From assembly GCA_013823945.1 (NCBI GenBank), contig PNMZ01000004.1, positions 1-64,000 on the forward strand: a DNA stretch of 64,000 bases. The letters are read 5' to 3'. Positions within the stretch are counted from its first letter, which is position 1. Every line of letters starts with the position of its first letter. The position numbers and the translations under genes are program-made. This DNA is from a bacterium. GTDB taxonomy: Bacteria > Armatimonadota > Fimbriimonadia > Fimbriimonadales > Fimbriimonadaceae. Positions 26,542-34,617 of this stretch are shown piece after piece. The notes beneath the pieces were generated by a model. It saw only the letters and a list, made by a program, of their open reading frames with translations. It searched no databases and was not told where the DNA came from.

Positions 26542-28181
26542 CGCTTTTCTGGAGTCGAGATGACCGAGTCTTCTCTGATCTTGTTGAGTTCGCTCCGGCG
26601 TCCGGCATCGATTGCAAAGACGGCGAGCATGAGGAGAACTACGAGGAAGCCGCCGATGTTGTGGAGGGCGAGTTGGAAGTTCATGGGGAGGCGCTTGTTG
26701 CCTCGGATAAGTTCGGTGAAGGCAATAACCATTTGACCACCATCGAGAGGGGGGATGGGGAGGAGGTTCATGATTCCAAGGCTGATGCTCAGGAGGGCGG
26801 CAAGCTCGAGGATTTTGATAAAGCCGCCTTTGACTGAGTCGGACGTTTGTTGCACCATGGCAGCCGGTCCACCAACGCTTTCCTTGGCTTCGTCGAAGCT
26901 GGTGAAGATACTGATAATATTGAGGGTCATCGTCACGGGGGCCAAAGCGGCGATTTTTGCTGCTTCGTCGAGTTTGGCGGGCTCGTACGAGGGGCTACCG
27001 ATAAACCCGATTCGTGCCTGCCTTGCTTTTAGGTCAACGAGTTTGCCGGCTTCTGTTGTTTTGACTGGCTCATTATCACGGTTGAGGACGATCTCCGGCT
27101 TGGGATCAATGGTTGGAAGGAGCGAGAAATTCTTGGTTTGGCCGTCCCGAATGACGGTTAAATTGATTGGCTTGGGTTTGTAATCTTTATCGTATGAGAA
27201 CCGAACTTTCTCCCTTATGTCGCTAAAATTGCTGACGGATTGCCCGTTGATAGTGGTGATTTTGTCCCCGACTTCTAGCCCTGCAGCTTTACCCGGACCG
27301 GTAGGTAGGAATCCAATCGTCGTAGTGGCCTCGCCGGGAATTCCTTGGGCCATGATGGTGCCGAAGAGAATGATTTGACCGAAGATGATGCTGAAAAGTG
27401 GTCCGGCGAAGAGGACAAGGAGACGCTGAAACGGAGGACGTGAGAAAAATCCTTTGTCGATTTTTGTTTCGCTGCCGTCTTCGCGCGGTTGCATTCCTTT
27501 GATGGCGGCGAATCCACCCAGGGGGAGGAGAAGAAGGGAGAATTCGGTTCCCTCTTTGTTAGTTTTGCTCAGAAGTGGGCGGTATTGAACGGGGATCGAT
27601 TGGCCATCGACTTTGATTTCGCCACGCCCTTTGTTACCTTCCATATCCGCGGCTCCGAGTACTGGGGCGTAGTAGACGAGCAAAACGGCGCAGACTGATC
27701 CGGCGAGGAGGAAATTGAGGGCATAGGAGAGATCAAGATTTTGAAACTGGGTGCCCATGAAGAGGATGACGGCAACGACTCCCCATGACTTGAGAAGAGT
27801 AAGAATGCCGACTTGGACGGGGCGGTGGTAGAGAGATGATAGGCGGGTGATGATCCAAACCGGGCCACCAATTGCCAAGAACGCTAAACCACCATAGAAA
27901 ACGGGGTTGAGATTAAAGAAGCCAGCGAGGAAGGTGAGAACTGCGATACTGGTGCCGATCAACCAGACATTTCGTGCAGGGACAAGGGGCTTGGTGAGGT
28001 GGACATCAAGAGGGGTTTTTCGGACTCCTCCGACCATGACGGCAAATGCTTCGACATGCATGCCGCAAAGCTTGGCAAACCAGTAATGTCCGAGTTCATG
28101 GACGGCAACAAGAATTGTGATGACAATGAGAAATGTTATTCCGACGATGACGCCATGGGATACGGTGTTCAGCAAATCCAT
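26538..28181 (-). CDS. rseP: RseP-type intramembrane metalloprotease with a membrane insert
   Basis: A 547-residue site-2 protease of family M50, which cleaves membrane-bound regulators or remnant signal peptides. The zinc motif HELGH is at 28-32 in the first helix; a PDZ domain lies at about 285-365; the third metal ligand is in NLLPIPPLDGGQM (Asp about 480). Between the first helix and the PLGGFAAIKG beta element at about 220 there is an insert of about 150 residues (55-210) with roughly four extra hydrophobic helices, which the common forms (350-450 residues) lack. It starts 21 bases after dxr on the same strand, the usual dxr-rseP pairing. Confidence 0.88.
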   Translation of the reverse strand: MDLLNTVSHGVIVGITFLIVITILVAVHELGHYWFAKLCGMHVEAFAVMVGGVRKTPLDVHLTKPLVPARNVWLIGTSIAVLTFLAGFFNLNPVFYGGLAFLAIGGPVWIITRLSSLYHRPVQVGILTLLKSWGVVAVILFMGTQFQNLDLSYALNFLLAGSVCAVLLVYYAPVLGAADMEGNKGRGEIKVDGQSIPVQYRPLLSKTNKEGTEFSLLLLPLGGFAAIKGMQPREDGSETKIDKGFFSRPPFQRLLVLFAGPLFSIIFGQIILFGTIMAQGIPGEATTTIGFLPTGPGKAAGLEVGDKITTINGQSVSNFSDIREKVRFSYDKDYKPKPINLTVIRDGQTKNFSLLPTIDPKPEIVLNRDNEPVKTTEAGKLVDLKARQARIGFIGSPSYEPAKLDEAAKIAALAPVTMTLNIISIFTSFDEAKESVGGPAAMVQQTSDSVKGGFIKILELAALLSISLGIMNLLPIPPLDGGQMVIAFTELIRGNKRLPMNFQLALHNIGGFLVVLLMLAVFAIDAGRRSELNKIREDSVISTPEKR

Positions 28182-28202
28182 TTGATTTTTGTTCCTACTT
28201 CT

Positions 28203-29324
28203 TTACTTTGCGATGAGTTCGCGGGCGGTTATTCTGGCCCAGGCGTCGGTGGCGATGATGTTGTCGAGGGTTGGTTCGACGGGAGTGTGGGATTGCATCA
28301 CCTTGAGGTTAATATCGGCAATTTCGAGGAAGCCGATAGACTCTTTGAGGAATGCATTCGCTGTTTCTTCGTTCGCGGCATTAAGCGCGCAGGGCATGGT
28401 TCCCCCTTCTCGGGCGGCTTGGTAGGCCAGTTGAAGGCATTGAAAAGTCTCTGGATCGGGGGCTTCAAAGGTGAGAGTGGGCGTTTCGATGGGATTCCAG
28501 GGTTTGAGGTGATTGGGGGTTCGTTCCGGGTAGAGAAGAGCGTATTGGATCGGGAGGCGCATATCGGGCCAACCCATTTGGGCGAGAACGCTGGAGTCTT
28601 TGAACTGCACCATGCTGTGGATGATGGATTGAGGGTGGACGACGACGTTGACCTCTTCGATGGAGGTTCCGAATAGCCAGTGAGCTTCGATCACTTCAAG
28701 GCCTTTGTTCATGAGGGTGGCGGAGTCCACGGTGATTTTGCCGCCCATTGTCCATGTGGGGTGGGCGAGGACTTGAGCCTTGGTTACCTTGGCAAGGTCG
28801 TCGCCGGATTTTCCGCGGAAAGGGCCCCCTGACGCCGTGAGAATGAGCTTGTGAATTTGATCATTGCTGTATCCCTGGAGGCATTGGAAGAGGGCGGAGT
28901 GTTCCGAATCAATGGGGGTGAGGGTGATGCCATTTTCGGCAACGAGGGGCATGACGATTTGTCCGGCGGCAACGAGGACTTCTTTGCTCGCGAGGGCGAT
29001 GTCTTTTTTGGCGTTGATGGCGGCGAGGGTGGGTTCGAGTCCGATGACTCCGGCGACGGCGATGACGACGAGATCAACTTCGGGGTGGGTGGCGATATCG
29101 ATGATGGCCTGGATTCCGCCGGGGAGCAGGTGTTCTCGGGCGGATTTTTCATCCATTAGAGCGACATTTTTTGTGCCGAACTCTTTGGCTTGGGAGATGA
29201 GTTCGGTCGCGGACCGGTTGGCGACGAGGCCGGTGACGCGGAGTCTATCGGGGTGTTGGCGGACGATATCAAGGGTTTGGGTTCCAATTGAGCCGGTTGA
29301 GCCGAGGATTGCGATCCGCTTCAC
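28203..29324 (-). CDS. dxr: 1-deoxy-D-xylulose-5-phosphate reductoisomerase
   Basis: A 373-residue enzyme that converts DXP to MEP with NADPH, the first committed step of the non-mevalonate isoprenoid pathway. The NADPH motif GSTGSIGTQTLDIV is near residues 7-20; the metal and substrate regions PIDSEHSALFQCL, LTASGGPFRG and the MGGKITVDSATLMNKGLE segment are intact. The GTG at 29324 gives the canonical start VKRIAILGS and has a TAAACT box 7 bases upstream; a longer frame starting at 29393 would add 23 residues without family support. Followed by rseP. Confidence 0.95.
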   Translation of the reverse strand: MKRIAILGSTGSIGTQTLDIVRQHPDRLRVTGLVANRSATELISQAKEFGTKNVALMDEKSAREHLLPGGIQAIIDIATHPEVDLVVIAVAGVIGLEPTLAAINAKKDIALASKEVLVAAGQIVMPLVAENGITLTPIDSEHSALFQCLQGYSNDQIHKLILTASGGPFRGKSGDDLAKVTKAQVLAHPTWTMGGKITVDSATLMNKGLEVIEAHWLFGTSIEEVNVVVHPQSIIHSMVQFKDSSVLAQMGWPDMRLPIQYALLYPERTPNHLKPWNPIETPTLTFEAPDPETFQCLQLAYQAAREGGTMPCALNAANEETANAFLKESIGFLEIADINLKVMQSHTPVEPTLDNIIATDAWARITARELIAK

Positions 29325-29331
29325 GGCTGGT

Positions 29332-29337
29332 AGTTTA
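29332..29337 (-). promoter_or_regulatory. Putative -10 box (TAAACT) of dxr
   Basis: On the minus strand TAAACT ends 7 bases before the GTG start of dxr, with no ribosome site. It faces the TAGAAT box of the divergent antitoxin gene. Confidence 0.4.
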
Positions 29338-29372
29338 GCTGGTGTAGAGATAGAATCTTTGGGGCGATGTCG

Positions 29373-29378
29373 TAGAAT
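29373..29378 (+). promoter_or_regulatory. Putative -10 box (TAGAAT) of the DUF433 gene
   Basis: TAGAAT ends 6 bases before the ATG at 29385, predicting a leaderless toxin-antitoxin message. Confidence 0.4.
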
Positions 29379-29384
29379 AGGGTT

Positions 29385-29630
29385 ATGATTCAAATTCCAG
29401 CCGAACTAAAAGATGTTTTGGTAAGTACGGAGGATACATTGGGAGGAAGTGTTCGATTTTTGGGTACTCGGGTGCCATTACAAGCGCTCCTGGACACTCT
29501 TCAAGGTGGTGGATCATTGGAGGAATTTTTAGACGGGTGGCCTGATGTTTCGAGAGAGCAAGCTCAAGCGGTTCTGGATTGGGATTTAGGGCGAGTGCGG
29601 GCTGAATTTGGTCTTGAACGAGCGGGGTGA
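29385..29630 (+). CDS. DUF433 family antitoxin
   Basis: An 81-residue DUF433 protein, a winged-helix-like family that occurs as the antitoxin partner of PIN-like toxins. Features are the LGGSVRFLGTRVPLQALLDTL core (recalling the family's GxPxxxGTRIPV pattern) and FLDGWPDVSREQAQAVL. The second gene of the pair follows by one base. It is expected to neutralise the toxin and may bind the shared promoter. Confidence 0.8.
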   Translation: MIQIPAELKDVLVSTEDTLGGSVRFLGTRVPLQALLDTLQGGGSLEEFLDGWPDVSREQAQAVLDWDLGRVRAEFGLERAG

Positions 29631-29631
29631 G

Positions 29632-29967
29632 ATGAAGATTATTTTGGACAATTGTGTGAATTGGAGATTGGCTCAGTTCTTCAAGCGATACGAGGCCCGT
29701 CATGTTCGTGATTTGGGATGGCAGGATTTGTCGAATGGCAAGCTCCTCGCCGCAGCGGAACAATCTGGATTCCAAGTATTAATTACCGTTGATAAGAACA
29801 TGCGCCACCAACAGAATTTGAACGAATTCTCGATTAATCTGGTCACGCTTGATTCGGCTTCGATTCGGTTGGTTGACCTGATACCACTTGTCGCCGGGGC
29901 AGAAACTGAGATTGCAGCTCTCGAATCGAAGAATGTAACTGGGGCGAATATTTCGATTCGCATTTAG
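29632..29967 (+). CDS. DUF5615 PIN-like toxin
   Basis: A 111-residue protein of the PIN-like DUF5615 family (Mut7-C-like), the usual partner of DUF433. Conserved acids fit an RNase-type site: ILDNCVNWRLA (Asp near residue 5), VRDLGWQDLSNGKLLAAA, and ITVDKNMRHQ (Asp near 50). Activity is inferred from the family. The ATG at 29632 follows the antitoxin stop by one base; an in-frame GTG at 29608 would overlap it. Confidence 0.8.
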   Translation: MKIILDNCVNWRLAQFFKRYEARHVRDLGWQDLSNGKLLAAAEQSGFQVLITVDKNMRHQQNLNEFSINLVTLDSASIRLVDLIPLVAGAETEIAALESKNVTGANISIRI

Positions 29968-30015
29968 CCTAGGACAGGTGCAATTAGGGGATTAGGTTCG
30001 TAAGGTATAACAGGA

Positions 30016-30041
30016 CAGTTTTCAATTATTGTTGAAAACTG
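30016..30041. repeat. Perfect inverted repeat upstream of mqnE
   Basis: cagttttcaa (30016-30025) and ttgaaaactg (30032-30041), 6-base spacer, lie just after a possible -10 box TATAAC (30006-30011) and end 14 bases before the ATG of mqnE. It could be an operator or a leader hairpin. Confidence 0.55.
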
Positions 30042-30055
30042 GATGTGGAACACCG

Positions 30056-31216
30056 ATGAGCATTGCGCCGGAGCGAATTGTTGGCGATGAATTGATGGAC
30101 ATTTATCGCAAGGTTGAGGCTGGGGAGCGTCTTTCGCTGGAAGACGGGATTCGGCTTTATGAGACGCCGAGGCTGACGGCGGTGGGGTACATGGCCAATT
30201 TGGTTCGGGAGCGTCGCCACGGTAAACGCACCTACTTTGTGCGGAATCAGCACATCAACTATACAAATATCTGTAACAAGTTCTGTAAGTTTTGTTCATT
30301 TTATGCCAAGAAAGGGGGGCCGGATCCTTATGAAATGACGATTGAGGAGGTTCGGAAGCGGTTGCATTGGCATATGGATGTAGATGTGACGGAAATCCAT
30401 ATGGTGGGGGGGATCAATCCGCGTTTGCCTTACCAATACTACATGGACTTGTGCCGGGTGGTGAAAGAGGTTTATCCGAACGCCCACGTGAAAGCGTTTA
30501 CGGCTATAGAGATTGAGCAGATTGCGCTGAAGGGTGGGGTCACCCACGAGCAGGCGTTGAAGGATTTGATTGAAGCAGGTCTCGACTCCTTGCCGGGTGG
30601 GGGGATTGAGGTGTTGAGCGATCGCGTTCACCGCGAGCTTTTTGGTAAGAAGTTGGGGGGAGATGGATGGAAGAGTGTTGCTCGGGCCGCTTCAAAGTTG
30701 GGCTTGACGCAATATGCGACGATGCTCTATGGTCACATTGAGACCAATGAGGAGCGCGTGAGCCACTTGATGCAGTTGCGTGAGTTGCAGGATGAGACAG
30801 GGCACTTTGTGTGCTTCACTCCTCTCTCATTCCACCCAGAGAAAACCGAGCTTGAGGACATCAAAACGCCGACGGGTTATGTTGATTTGCGGAACATCGC
30901 CGTTTCGCGGTTGATGCTGGACAATTTTGAGCATATCAAGAGTTTTTGGATTATGAATACTCCGGAGGTCACGCAGACGGCTCTCTGGTATGGCGCGGAT
31001 GATGCAGATGGGTTTGTTCATGAGTACGAAATCACCTATAAGGAGGGTGATTTTGGGAACAAGCAGCAGGTTTTGACCCTCTCGCGGATGACGGATATGA
31101 TTTTGGAAGCGGGTCGAGAGCCGATCGAACGGGATTCGCTTTACAATGAGATTAAGCGGGATGCGGTGGTTTCGACAAAGAAAGAGCGGAAGTTGATTCC
31201 GCTGAGTGTTTCCTAG
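30056..31216 (+). CDS. mqnE: Aminodeoxyfutalosine synthase (radical SAM)
   Basis: A 386-residue radical SAM enzyme of the futalosine menaquinone pathway, joining the chorismate-derived intermediate to the SAM adenosyl group. The cluster motif CNKFCKFC is at residues 73-80. Diagnostic segments are VRNQHINYTNIC, LPGGGIEV, LYGHIETNEERV and TPLSFHPEKTELE. The ATG at 30056 is used; a TTG at 30029 inside the inverted repeat is less likely. No other mqn gene is in the window. The producer probably relies on menaquinone. Confidence 0.92.
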   Translation: MSIAPERIVGDELMDIYRKVEAGERLSLEDGIRLYETPRLTAVGYMANLVRERRHGKRTYFVRNQHINYTNICNKFCKFCSFYAKKGGPDPYEMTIEEVRKRLHWHMDVDVTEIHMVGGINPRLPYQYYMDLCRVVKEVYPNAHVKAFTAIEIEQIALKGGVTHEQALKDLIEAGLDSLPGGGIEVLSDRVHRELFGKKLGGDGWKSVARAASKLGLTQYATMLYGHIETNEERVSHLMQLRELQDETGHFVCFTPLSFHPEKTELEDIKTPTGYVDLRNIAVSRLMLDNFEHIKSFWIMNTPEVTQTALWYGADDADGFVHEYEITYKEGDFGNKQQVLTLSRMTDMILEAGREPIERDSLYNEIKRDAVVSTKKERKLIPLSVS

Positions 31217-31247
31217 CCCGCTCTCTGCGTGAGTGGAGAGAGGGGGG

Positions 31248-31619
31248 TTAGGCGAGTAATTTCTTGACGCGAGTGCCGATTTCGTCGCGGACGACGTTGA
31301 ATTCTTCGGGGGGGAGATCGCGGGGGTCATGGAGAGCCCAATCGTCACGGTTTTTGGCGGGGAGGTGAGGGCAGGCGTCGCCGCAACCCATTGTGATCAC
31401 CCAATCCCATTCAAGCTTGGGGAGTTCATCGAGGCCGATGGATTGGTGGTGGGAAATATCGATTCCAAGTTCGGCCATGGCGGCGATAGCTTTGGGGTTG
31501 ACTTTGCCGGACGGGCGGGAGCCGGAGGAGTAACTGGAAGCGTTGCCGAAATGTTTGGCAAAGCCTTCGGCCATTTGGGAGCGGTTGCTGTTTTCGATAC
31601 AGACGAAGAGGATGTTCAT
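31248..31619 (-). CDS. arsC: Arsenate reductase, thioredoxin-coupled LMW-PTP type
   Basis: A 123-residue protein with the P loop C7-IENSN-R13 (CX5R) and the late DPRDLP motif (Asp98) of low-molecular-weight phosphatases. Two more Cys (79 and 83, in MGCGDACPH) match the redox pair of thioredoxin-coupled arsenate reductases, which convert arsenate to arsenite. There is no arsR or efflux pump next to it, so it could also be a phosphatase or a detached ars gene. A long hairpin-rich region lies upstream. Confidence 0.85.
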   Translation of the reverse strand: MNILFVCIENSNRSQMAEGFAKHFGNASSYSSGSRPSGKVNPKAIAAMAELGIDISHHQSIGLDELPKLEWDWVITMGCGDACPHLPAKNRDDWALHDPRDLPPEEFNVVRDEIGTRVKKLLA

Positions 31620-31634
31620 TGCTTTCTGTTATGA

Positions 31635-31722
31635 GCAAGGCCCCCCCGGAGGGGAGCCTTGCGATGTGCATTCACCAGAGACCTGGCTAACTTTGCATGA
31701 GTGGTTGCTCGTTCAAAGTTAG
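31635..31722 (-). other. Two stem-loops between the prepilin and arsC genes
   Basis: gcaaggc/gccttgc (31635-31641 with 31656-31662) around a C-rich/G-rich inner stem, and ctaactttg/caaagttag (31687-31695 with 31714-31722). No T run follows either on the minus strand, so they could be message-stabilising 3' structures of the prepilin or a leader of arsC. Confidence 0.5.
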
Positions 31723-31736
31723 AGGGTTCGCCTGGA

Positions 31737-32768
31737 TTAGTTTGTAACGGGGTTTCCGGAGACCGGGTCGGTGACTTGCAAACCACCGTCGGTGTAGACG
31801 TTGGCGCCCCACATGAAGTTCGCCGGGTTCAACGTTTGGTTGAACTTGCGATACTTAGCTGATCCGTCGCTCATGCCGTAGTTGTCGCCTTCGCTCCAGC
31901 GGTTCCAGCTTTGATATACTGCAAGCGGGTAGGTGGTCGAAGGAGCGGTGCGGCAGAGGTTGAAGATTTGGTTGGAACCAGTGCTGATTCGGCTCCAGTT
32001 CAGAGCAAAAACCTGCGTCGGTCGAACTCCACCTGGATCTTCAGCAGAACCGAAGTAAGCCGTCGTGTTGTTTGCATCTCGTGAGAGACCGTTGGTGGAG
32101 CGGTGTGATGCGCTTCGAACGGTTGCGGTGATGGATGCGCTGGCCAAGCAGCTGAAGACGTCGGTCATACCAGTCAAAAGAATGGTGTTGGAGACGTTGT
32201 CAATTGCGGTTTGGCTGACAACACTGATTCCACGGTTGACGTCGTTGATGTTGCGCAGTCGCGGGATAACGGCACCGTTAACGGTGTAGCTCAAGCGCGG
32301 GACTTGTTGGTCGACGATTGCGCCTCCTCGAATCCACTCGGGCGGAGTCAACGGGCTGCCAGCGGGGCAGACGTTGGGGTTGTTGTTCGCCGGAATACCA
32401 GCGCCGCTGTTATTGTCGGAGCTGGAGAAACAAGTCGGAGCTTGACCTCGGCTATTGTCGCCGGGGCTGACGAAGATTTGCTGGTTCTTGACGTACGGAG
32501 TGATCATCCAGGACCAGTGAATGTAACCGGCAGTTGTTCCGCCAGCGGCCGGATTGAAGGCGCGGTGGAAGTAAGCGGACGGATAGACATCGTCGTAGTC
32601 CGTGGTGTAGATGGTCATTCCGAGGCTCAACTGCTTGACGTTGCTGAGGTCGGAGGATTTCTTAGCGGCTTCCTTTGCTTTGGCGAAGACAGGGAAGAGG
32701 ATGGCAGCCAGGATGGCAATGATCGCAATAACGACCAAGAGTTCGATGAGGGTAAACGCTTTTCGCAT
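31737..32768 (-). CDS. Prepilin-like protein (DUF1559-type)
   Basis: A 343-residue protein with a type IV-prepilin-type N terminus: a short basic leader, MRKA, then [20 protein letters not shown] and a following FPVFAKAKEAAKKSSDLSN. A peptidase would cut before the Phe (here after Ala rather than Gly). The large C-terminal part is beta-rich and typical of the DUF1559 family common in Planctomycetes and Armatimonadota, whose members are thought to form pseudopili or surface proteins. No assembly ATPase or platform gene is near. The ATG at 32768 fits the leader peptide better than the TTG at 32789. The leader region carries a tiny ORF. Confidence 0.88.
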   Translation of the reverse strand: MRKAFTLIELLVVIAIIAILAAILFPVFAKAKEAAKKSSDLSNVKQLSLGMTIYTTDYDDVYPSAYFHRAFNPAAGGTTAGYIHWSWMITPYVKNQQIFVSPGDNSRGQAPTCFSSSDNNSGAGIPANNNPNVCPAGSPLTPPEWIRGGAIVDQQVPRLSYTVNGAVIPRLRNINDVNRGISVVSQTAIDNVSNTILLTGMTDVFSCLASASITATVRSASHRSTNGLSRDANNTTAYFGSAEDPGGVRPTQVFALNWSRISTGSNQIFNLCRTAPSTTYPLAVYQSWNRWSEGDNYGMSDGSAKYRKFNQTLNPANFMWGANVYTDGGLQVTDPVSGNPVTN

Positions 32769-32789
32769 GATTTCTTTTGGGTTCTCCAA

Positions 32790-33130
32790 GAGATTTCGTG
32801 TCTGACATGCAGACTCGCACCACGATTATTGCGGAATATTGTGATTCTTAAAATTAAGAGAATGTTAATAATTCTTTTGCTTTAGCATACAGATTCCTCC
32901 TTAAACAAATTTTAATGCCATTCTTAACATAAGGATCAACTTTGTTGCAATATTGAGTTGAAGTTGGGACTCACACAGAATTGGCTTCTTAACATTCTTA
33001 ATCGTTCGGAATGTTGGTTCATCCGAATTTTGTCTAGGTCGTATTGCCTTACCCAGACTTTAGAAAGGGAGTTTGACATGGACCTGGCCCGAGGTTTCCC
33101 GGATGTGATTTGATCTACGGTGCTGACGGA
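32790..33130. other. A+T-rich intergenic region upstream of the prepilin gene
   Basis: Four copies of TTCTTAA (32845, 32921, 32986 and 32995) occur within 157 bases, two of them extended to TTCTTAACAT (32921-32930 and 32986-32995). A short leader ORF with a perfect ribosome site is at 32865-32902. A lone TTGACA-like sequence near 33073 has no partner box. The region likely controls the prepilin gene. Confidence 0.45.
32865..32888 (-). CDS. Seven-codon leader ORF (MLKQKNY)
   Basis: On the minus strand ATG CTA AAG CAA AAG AAT TAT TAA is preceded by a perfect AAGGAGG (32902-32896) 7 bases upstream. It ends 96 bases before the prepilin ATG. The ribosome site is stronger than that of the prepilin itself. 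It could be a regulatory leader peptide or chance; no terminator pair is seen after it. Confidence 0.35.
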   Translation of the reverse strand: MLKQKNY

Positions 33131-34477
33131 TTACGCTGACTCAAGCATTCCGTGACCGTAATGAGTGACTCGATTTTTGCCGTTCTGCTTGCTGTGGTAC
33201 ATAGCTTTGTCGGCTTCATCGATTAGGGTTTGCTCAGATTTGGAGAGGGAATAGACGGTGGAAACTCCAACGCTTGCGGTGACGGCTCGAGAGCTTGTTT
33301 TGGCCATTTGGATGCGCCGGCGGAGTTCTTCGGCGACAGCAAATGCGGCTGATTCAGATGCGCCGGGGAGAACCATCATAAATTCTTCGCCGCCGTAGCG
33401 ACCGACTCCGGCATCTTTGGGGCAGGATTGCTTGAGAACTTGAGCAATAGTCCGCAGGGCTTCGTCTCCCGCCATGTGTCCGTATTGGTCGTTGAGTTGT
33501 TTGAAATTATCGATGTCGAGGAGGATAACGCTACTCGGTGATCCGATGACGCCGTTTCGCTTCATGTGGACGCTCAGGAATTCCATGAGGGCGCGGTGAT
33601 TCATGACTCCAGTCAGACCGTCAAGCGTGGCGAGACTTTGGAGCTTGGCGTTGGCTTGAGCGAGAGCATCGTGAGATGCGGCCATGAGTTGGTTTTTCTC
33701 GGCAATGATATCCATCTGCTCGCGGATGCGATCGCCTTGGAGGAGGAGTTCGGCTCGGGCGACTCGGGCTTCGGCAAGGGTTTGGATGAGTTGGATGCCA
33801 GTGATTCCGCCGAAGATCGTGAGGAGGAGCAGGATCGCAGTCATTGTGATGACGCCCTTTTGAGCGTCGAATTGACTAGATCGATATGACTCGCCGCTGA
33901 AGGTTGCGAGAAGAAGTGCCTCAACTTTTCTAGAGGAGTTGGTCACTGGTACAGCCGCAACTGACGCGGAATCTTTGTCATCGAGCAGGAGAATTTGACC
34001 AGAACCTTCCCAGGCTTTGGCGAATGTGCTGGGATTTTCGATGACTCCGTTGGCAATTTTGTTGTCACCAGAGCGGGTGATGGGTTGGAACTTGCCGTCG
34101 GGGGTTTTGCGAATTGTTTGAATACCGGTGATTGATGATCTTCGCTTGAACATCTCCGCATAGCTCGATTCAATATTCTGGATTGCAGTTGTGGACGATC
34201 CGTCAAGCCGGATTTGGGCGTGATTTTCGTTTTGAGTACTAATCGCAATGAGGTTTGCGAGCTCGATATTGTTGTGAAGAAACCGCTGGGTGTCTCGCTT
34301 TGATGCGCTGTCGGCGGTGAGATAACCGATAACGAGGGTTGTGACGATCAGCAGAAACAGAACGGGAAGAATTTTGGGGGATCGTTTGGTTTTGAATGTC
34401 CAGGCGGCAATGGCAATAAAACTTACCACCGCAAGGATGGCAAGTCCAAAGAGCCAGGGATGGACGCCGTTCAGCAA
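33131..34477 (-). CDS. Membrane diguanylate cyclase (GGDEF domain)
   Basis: A 448-residue protein that should make cyclic di-GMP. Two N-terminal helices (about 7-27 and 36-55), a predicted external sensor of about 150 residues, a third helix (about 209-230), a coiled linker and the cyclase domain (about 280-440). The active-site loop is GGEEF at 362-366, a functional variant of GGDEF. The product-inhibition site (RxxD five residues before) is not present; the segment is PKDA. The start is TTG at 34477 after a GGAAAA run. No EAL domain is attached. Confidence 0.88.
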   Translation of the reverse strand: MLNGVHPWLFGLAILAVVSFIAIAAWTFKTKRSPKILPVLFLLIVTTLVIGYLTADSASKRDTQRFLHNNIELANLIAISTQNENHAQIRLDGSSTTAIQNIESSYAEMFKRRSSITGIQTIRKTPDGKFQPITRSGDNKIANGVIENPSTFAKAWEGSGQILLLDDKDSASVAAVPVTNSSRKVEALLLATFSGESYRSSQFDAQKGVITMTAILLLLTIFGGITGIQLIQTLAEARVARAELLLQGDRIREQMDIIAEKNQLMAASHDALAQANAKLQSLATLDGLTGVMNHRALMEFLSVHMKRNGVIGSPSSVILLDIDNFKQLNDQYGHMAGDEALRTIAQVLKQSCPKDAGVGRYGGEEFMMVLPGASESAAFAVAEELRRRIQMAKTSSRAVTASVGVSTVYSLSKSEQTLIDEADKAMYHSKQNGKNRVTHYGHGMLESA

Positions 34478-34570
34478 GTTTTTTTTCCGGAAACGAGTTC
34501 GTTTCTAGGTAAGAGATCGGCTAAAAGTGGTCAGAAAGTTAGGCTAATTCGGCAGAATTTGAACCAAAAA

Positions 34571-34601
34571 ACACCCCTGGTGAATATGGCACCAGGGGTG
34601 T
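34571..34601. terminator. Terminator after rplI
   Basis: A 12-bp stem, acacccctggtg (34571-34582) with caccaggggtgt (34590-34601), followed on the minus strand by a T run (34570-34566). It separates rplI from the diguanylate cyclase gene. Confidence 0.9.
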
Positions 34602-34617
34602 TTGGACTTTGAGACGA

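Noticed and set aside
31248-31619. An arsenic resistance operon around arsC
   Set aside because: No arsR, arsB or acr3 gene is adjacent; arsC stands alone between a prepilin gene and the convergent mqnE.
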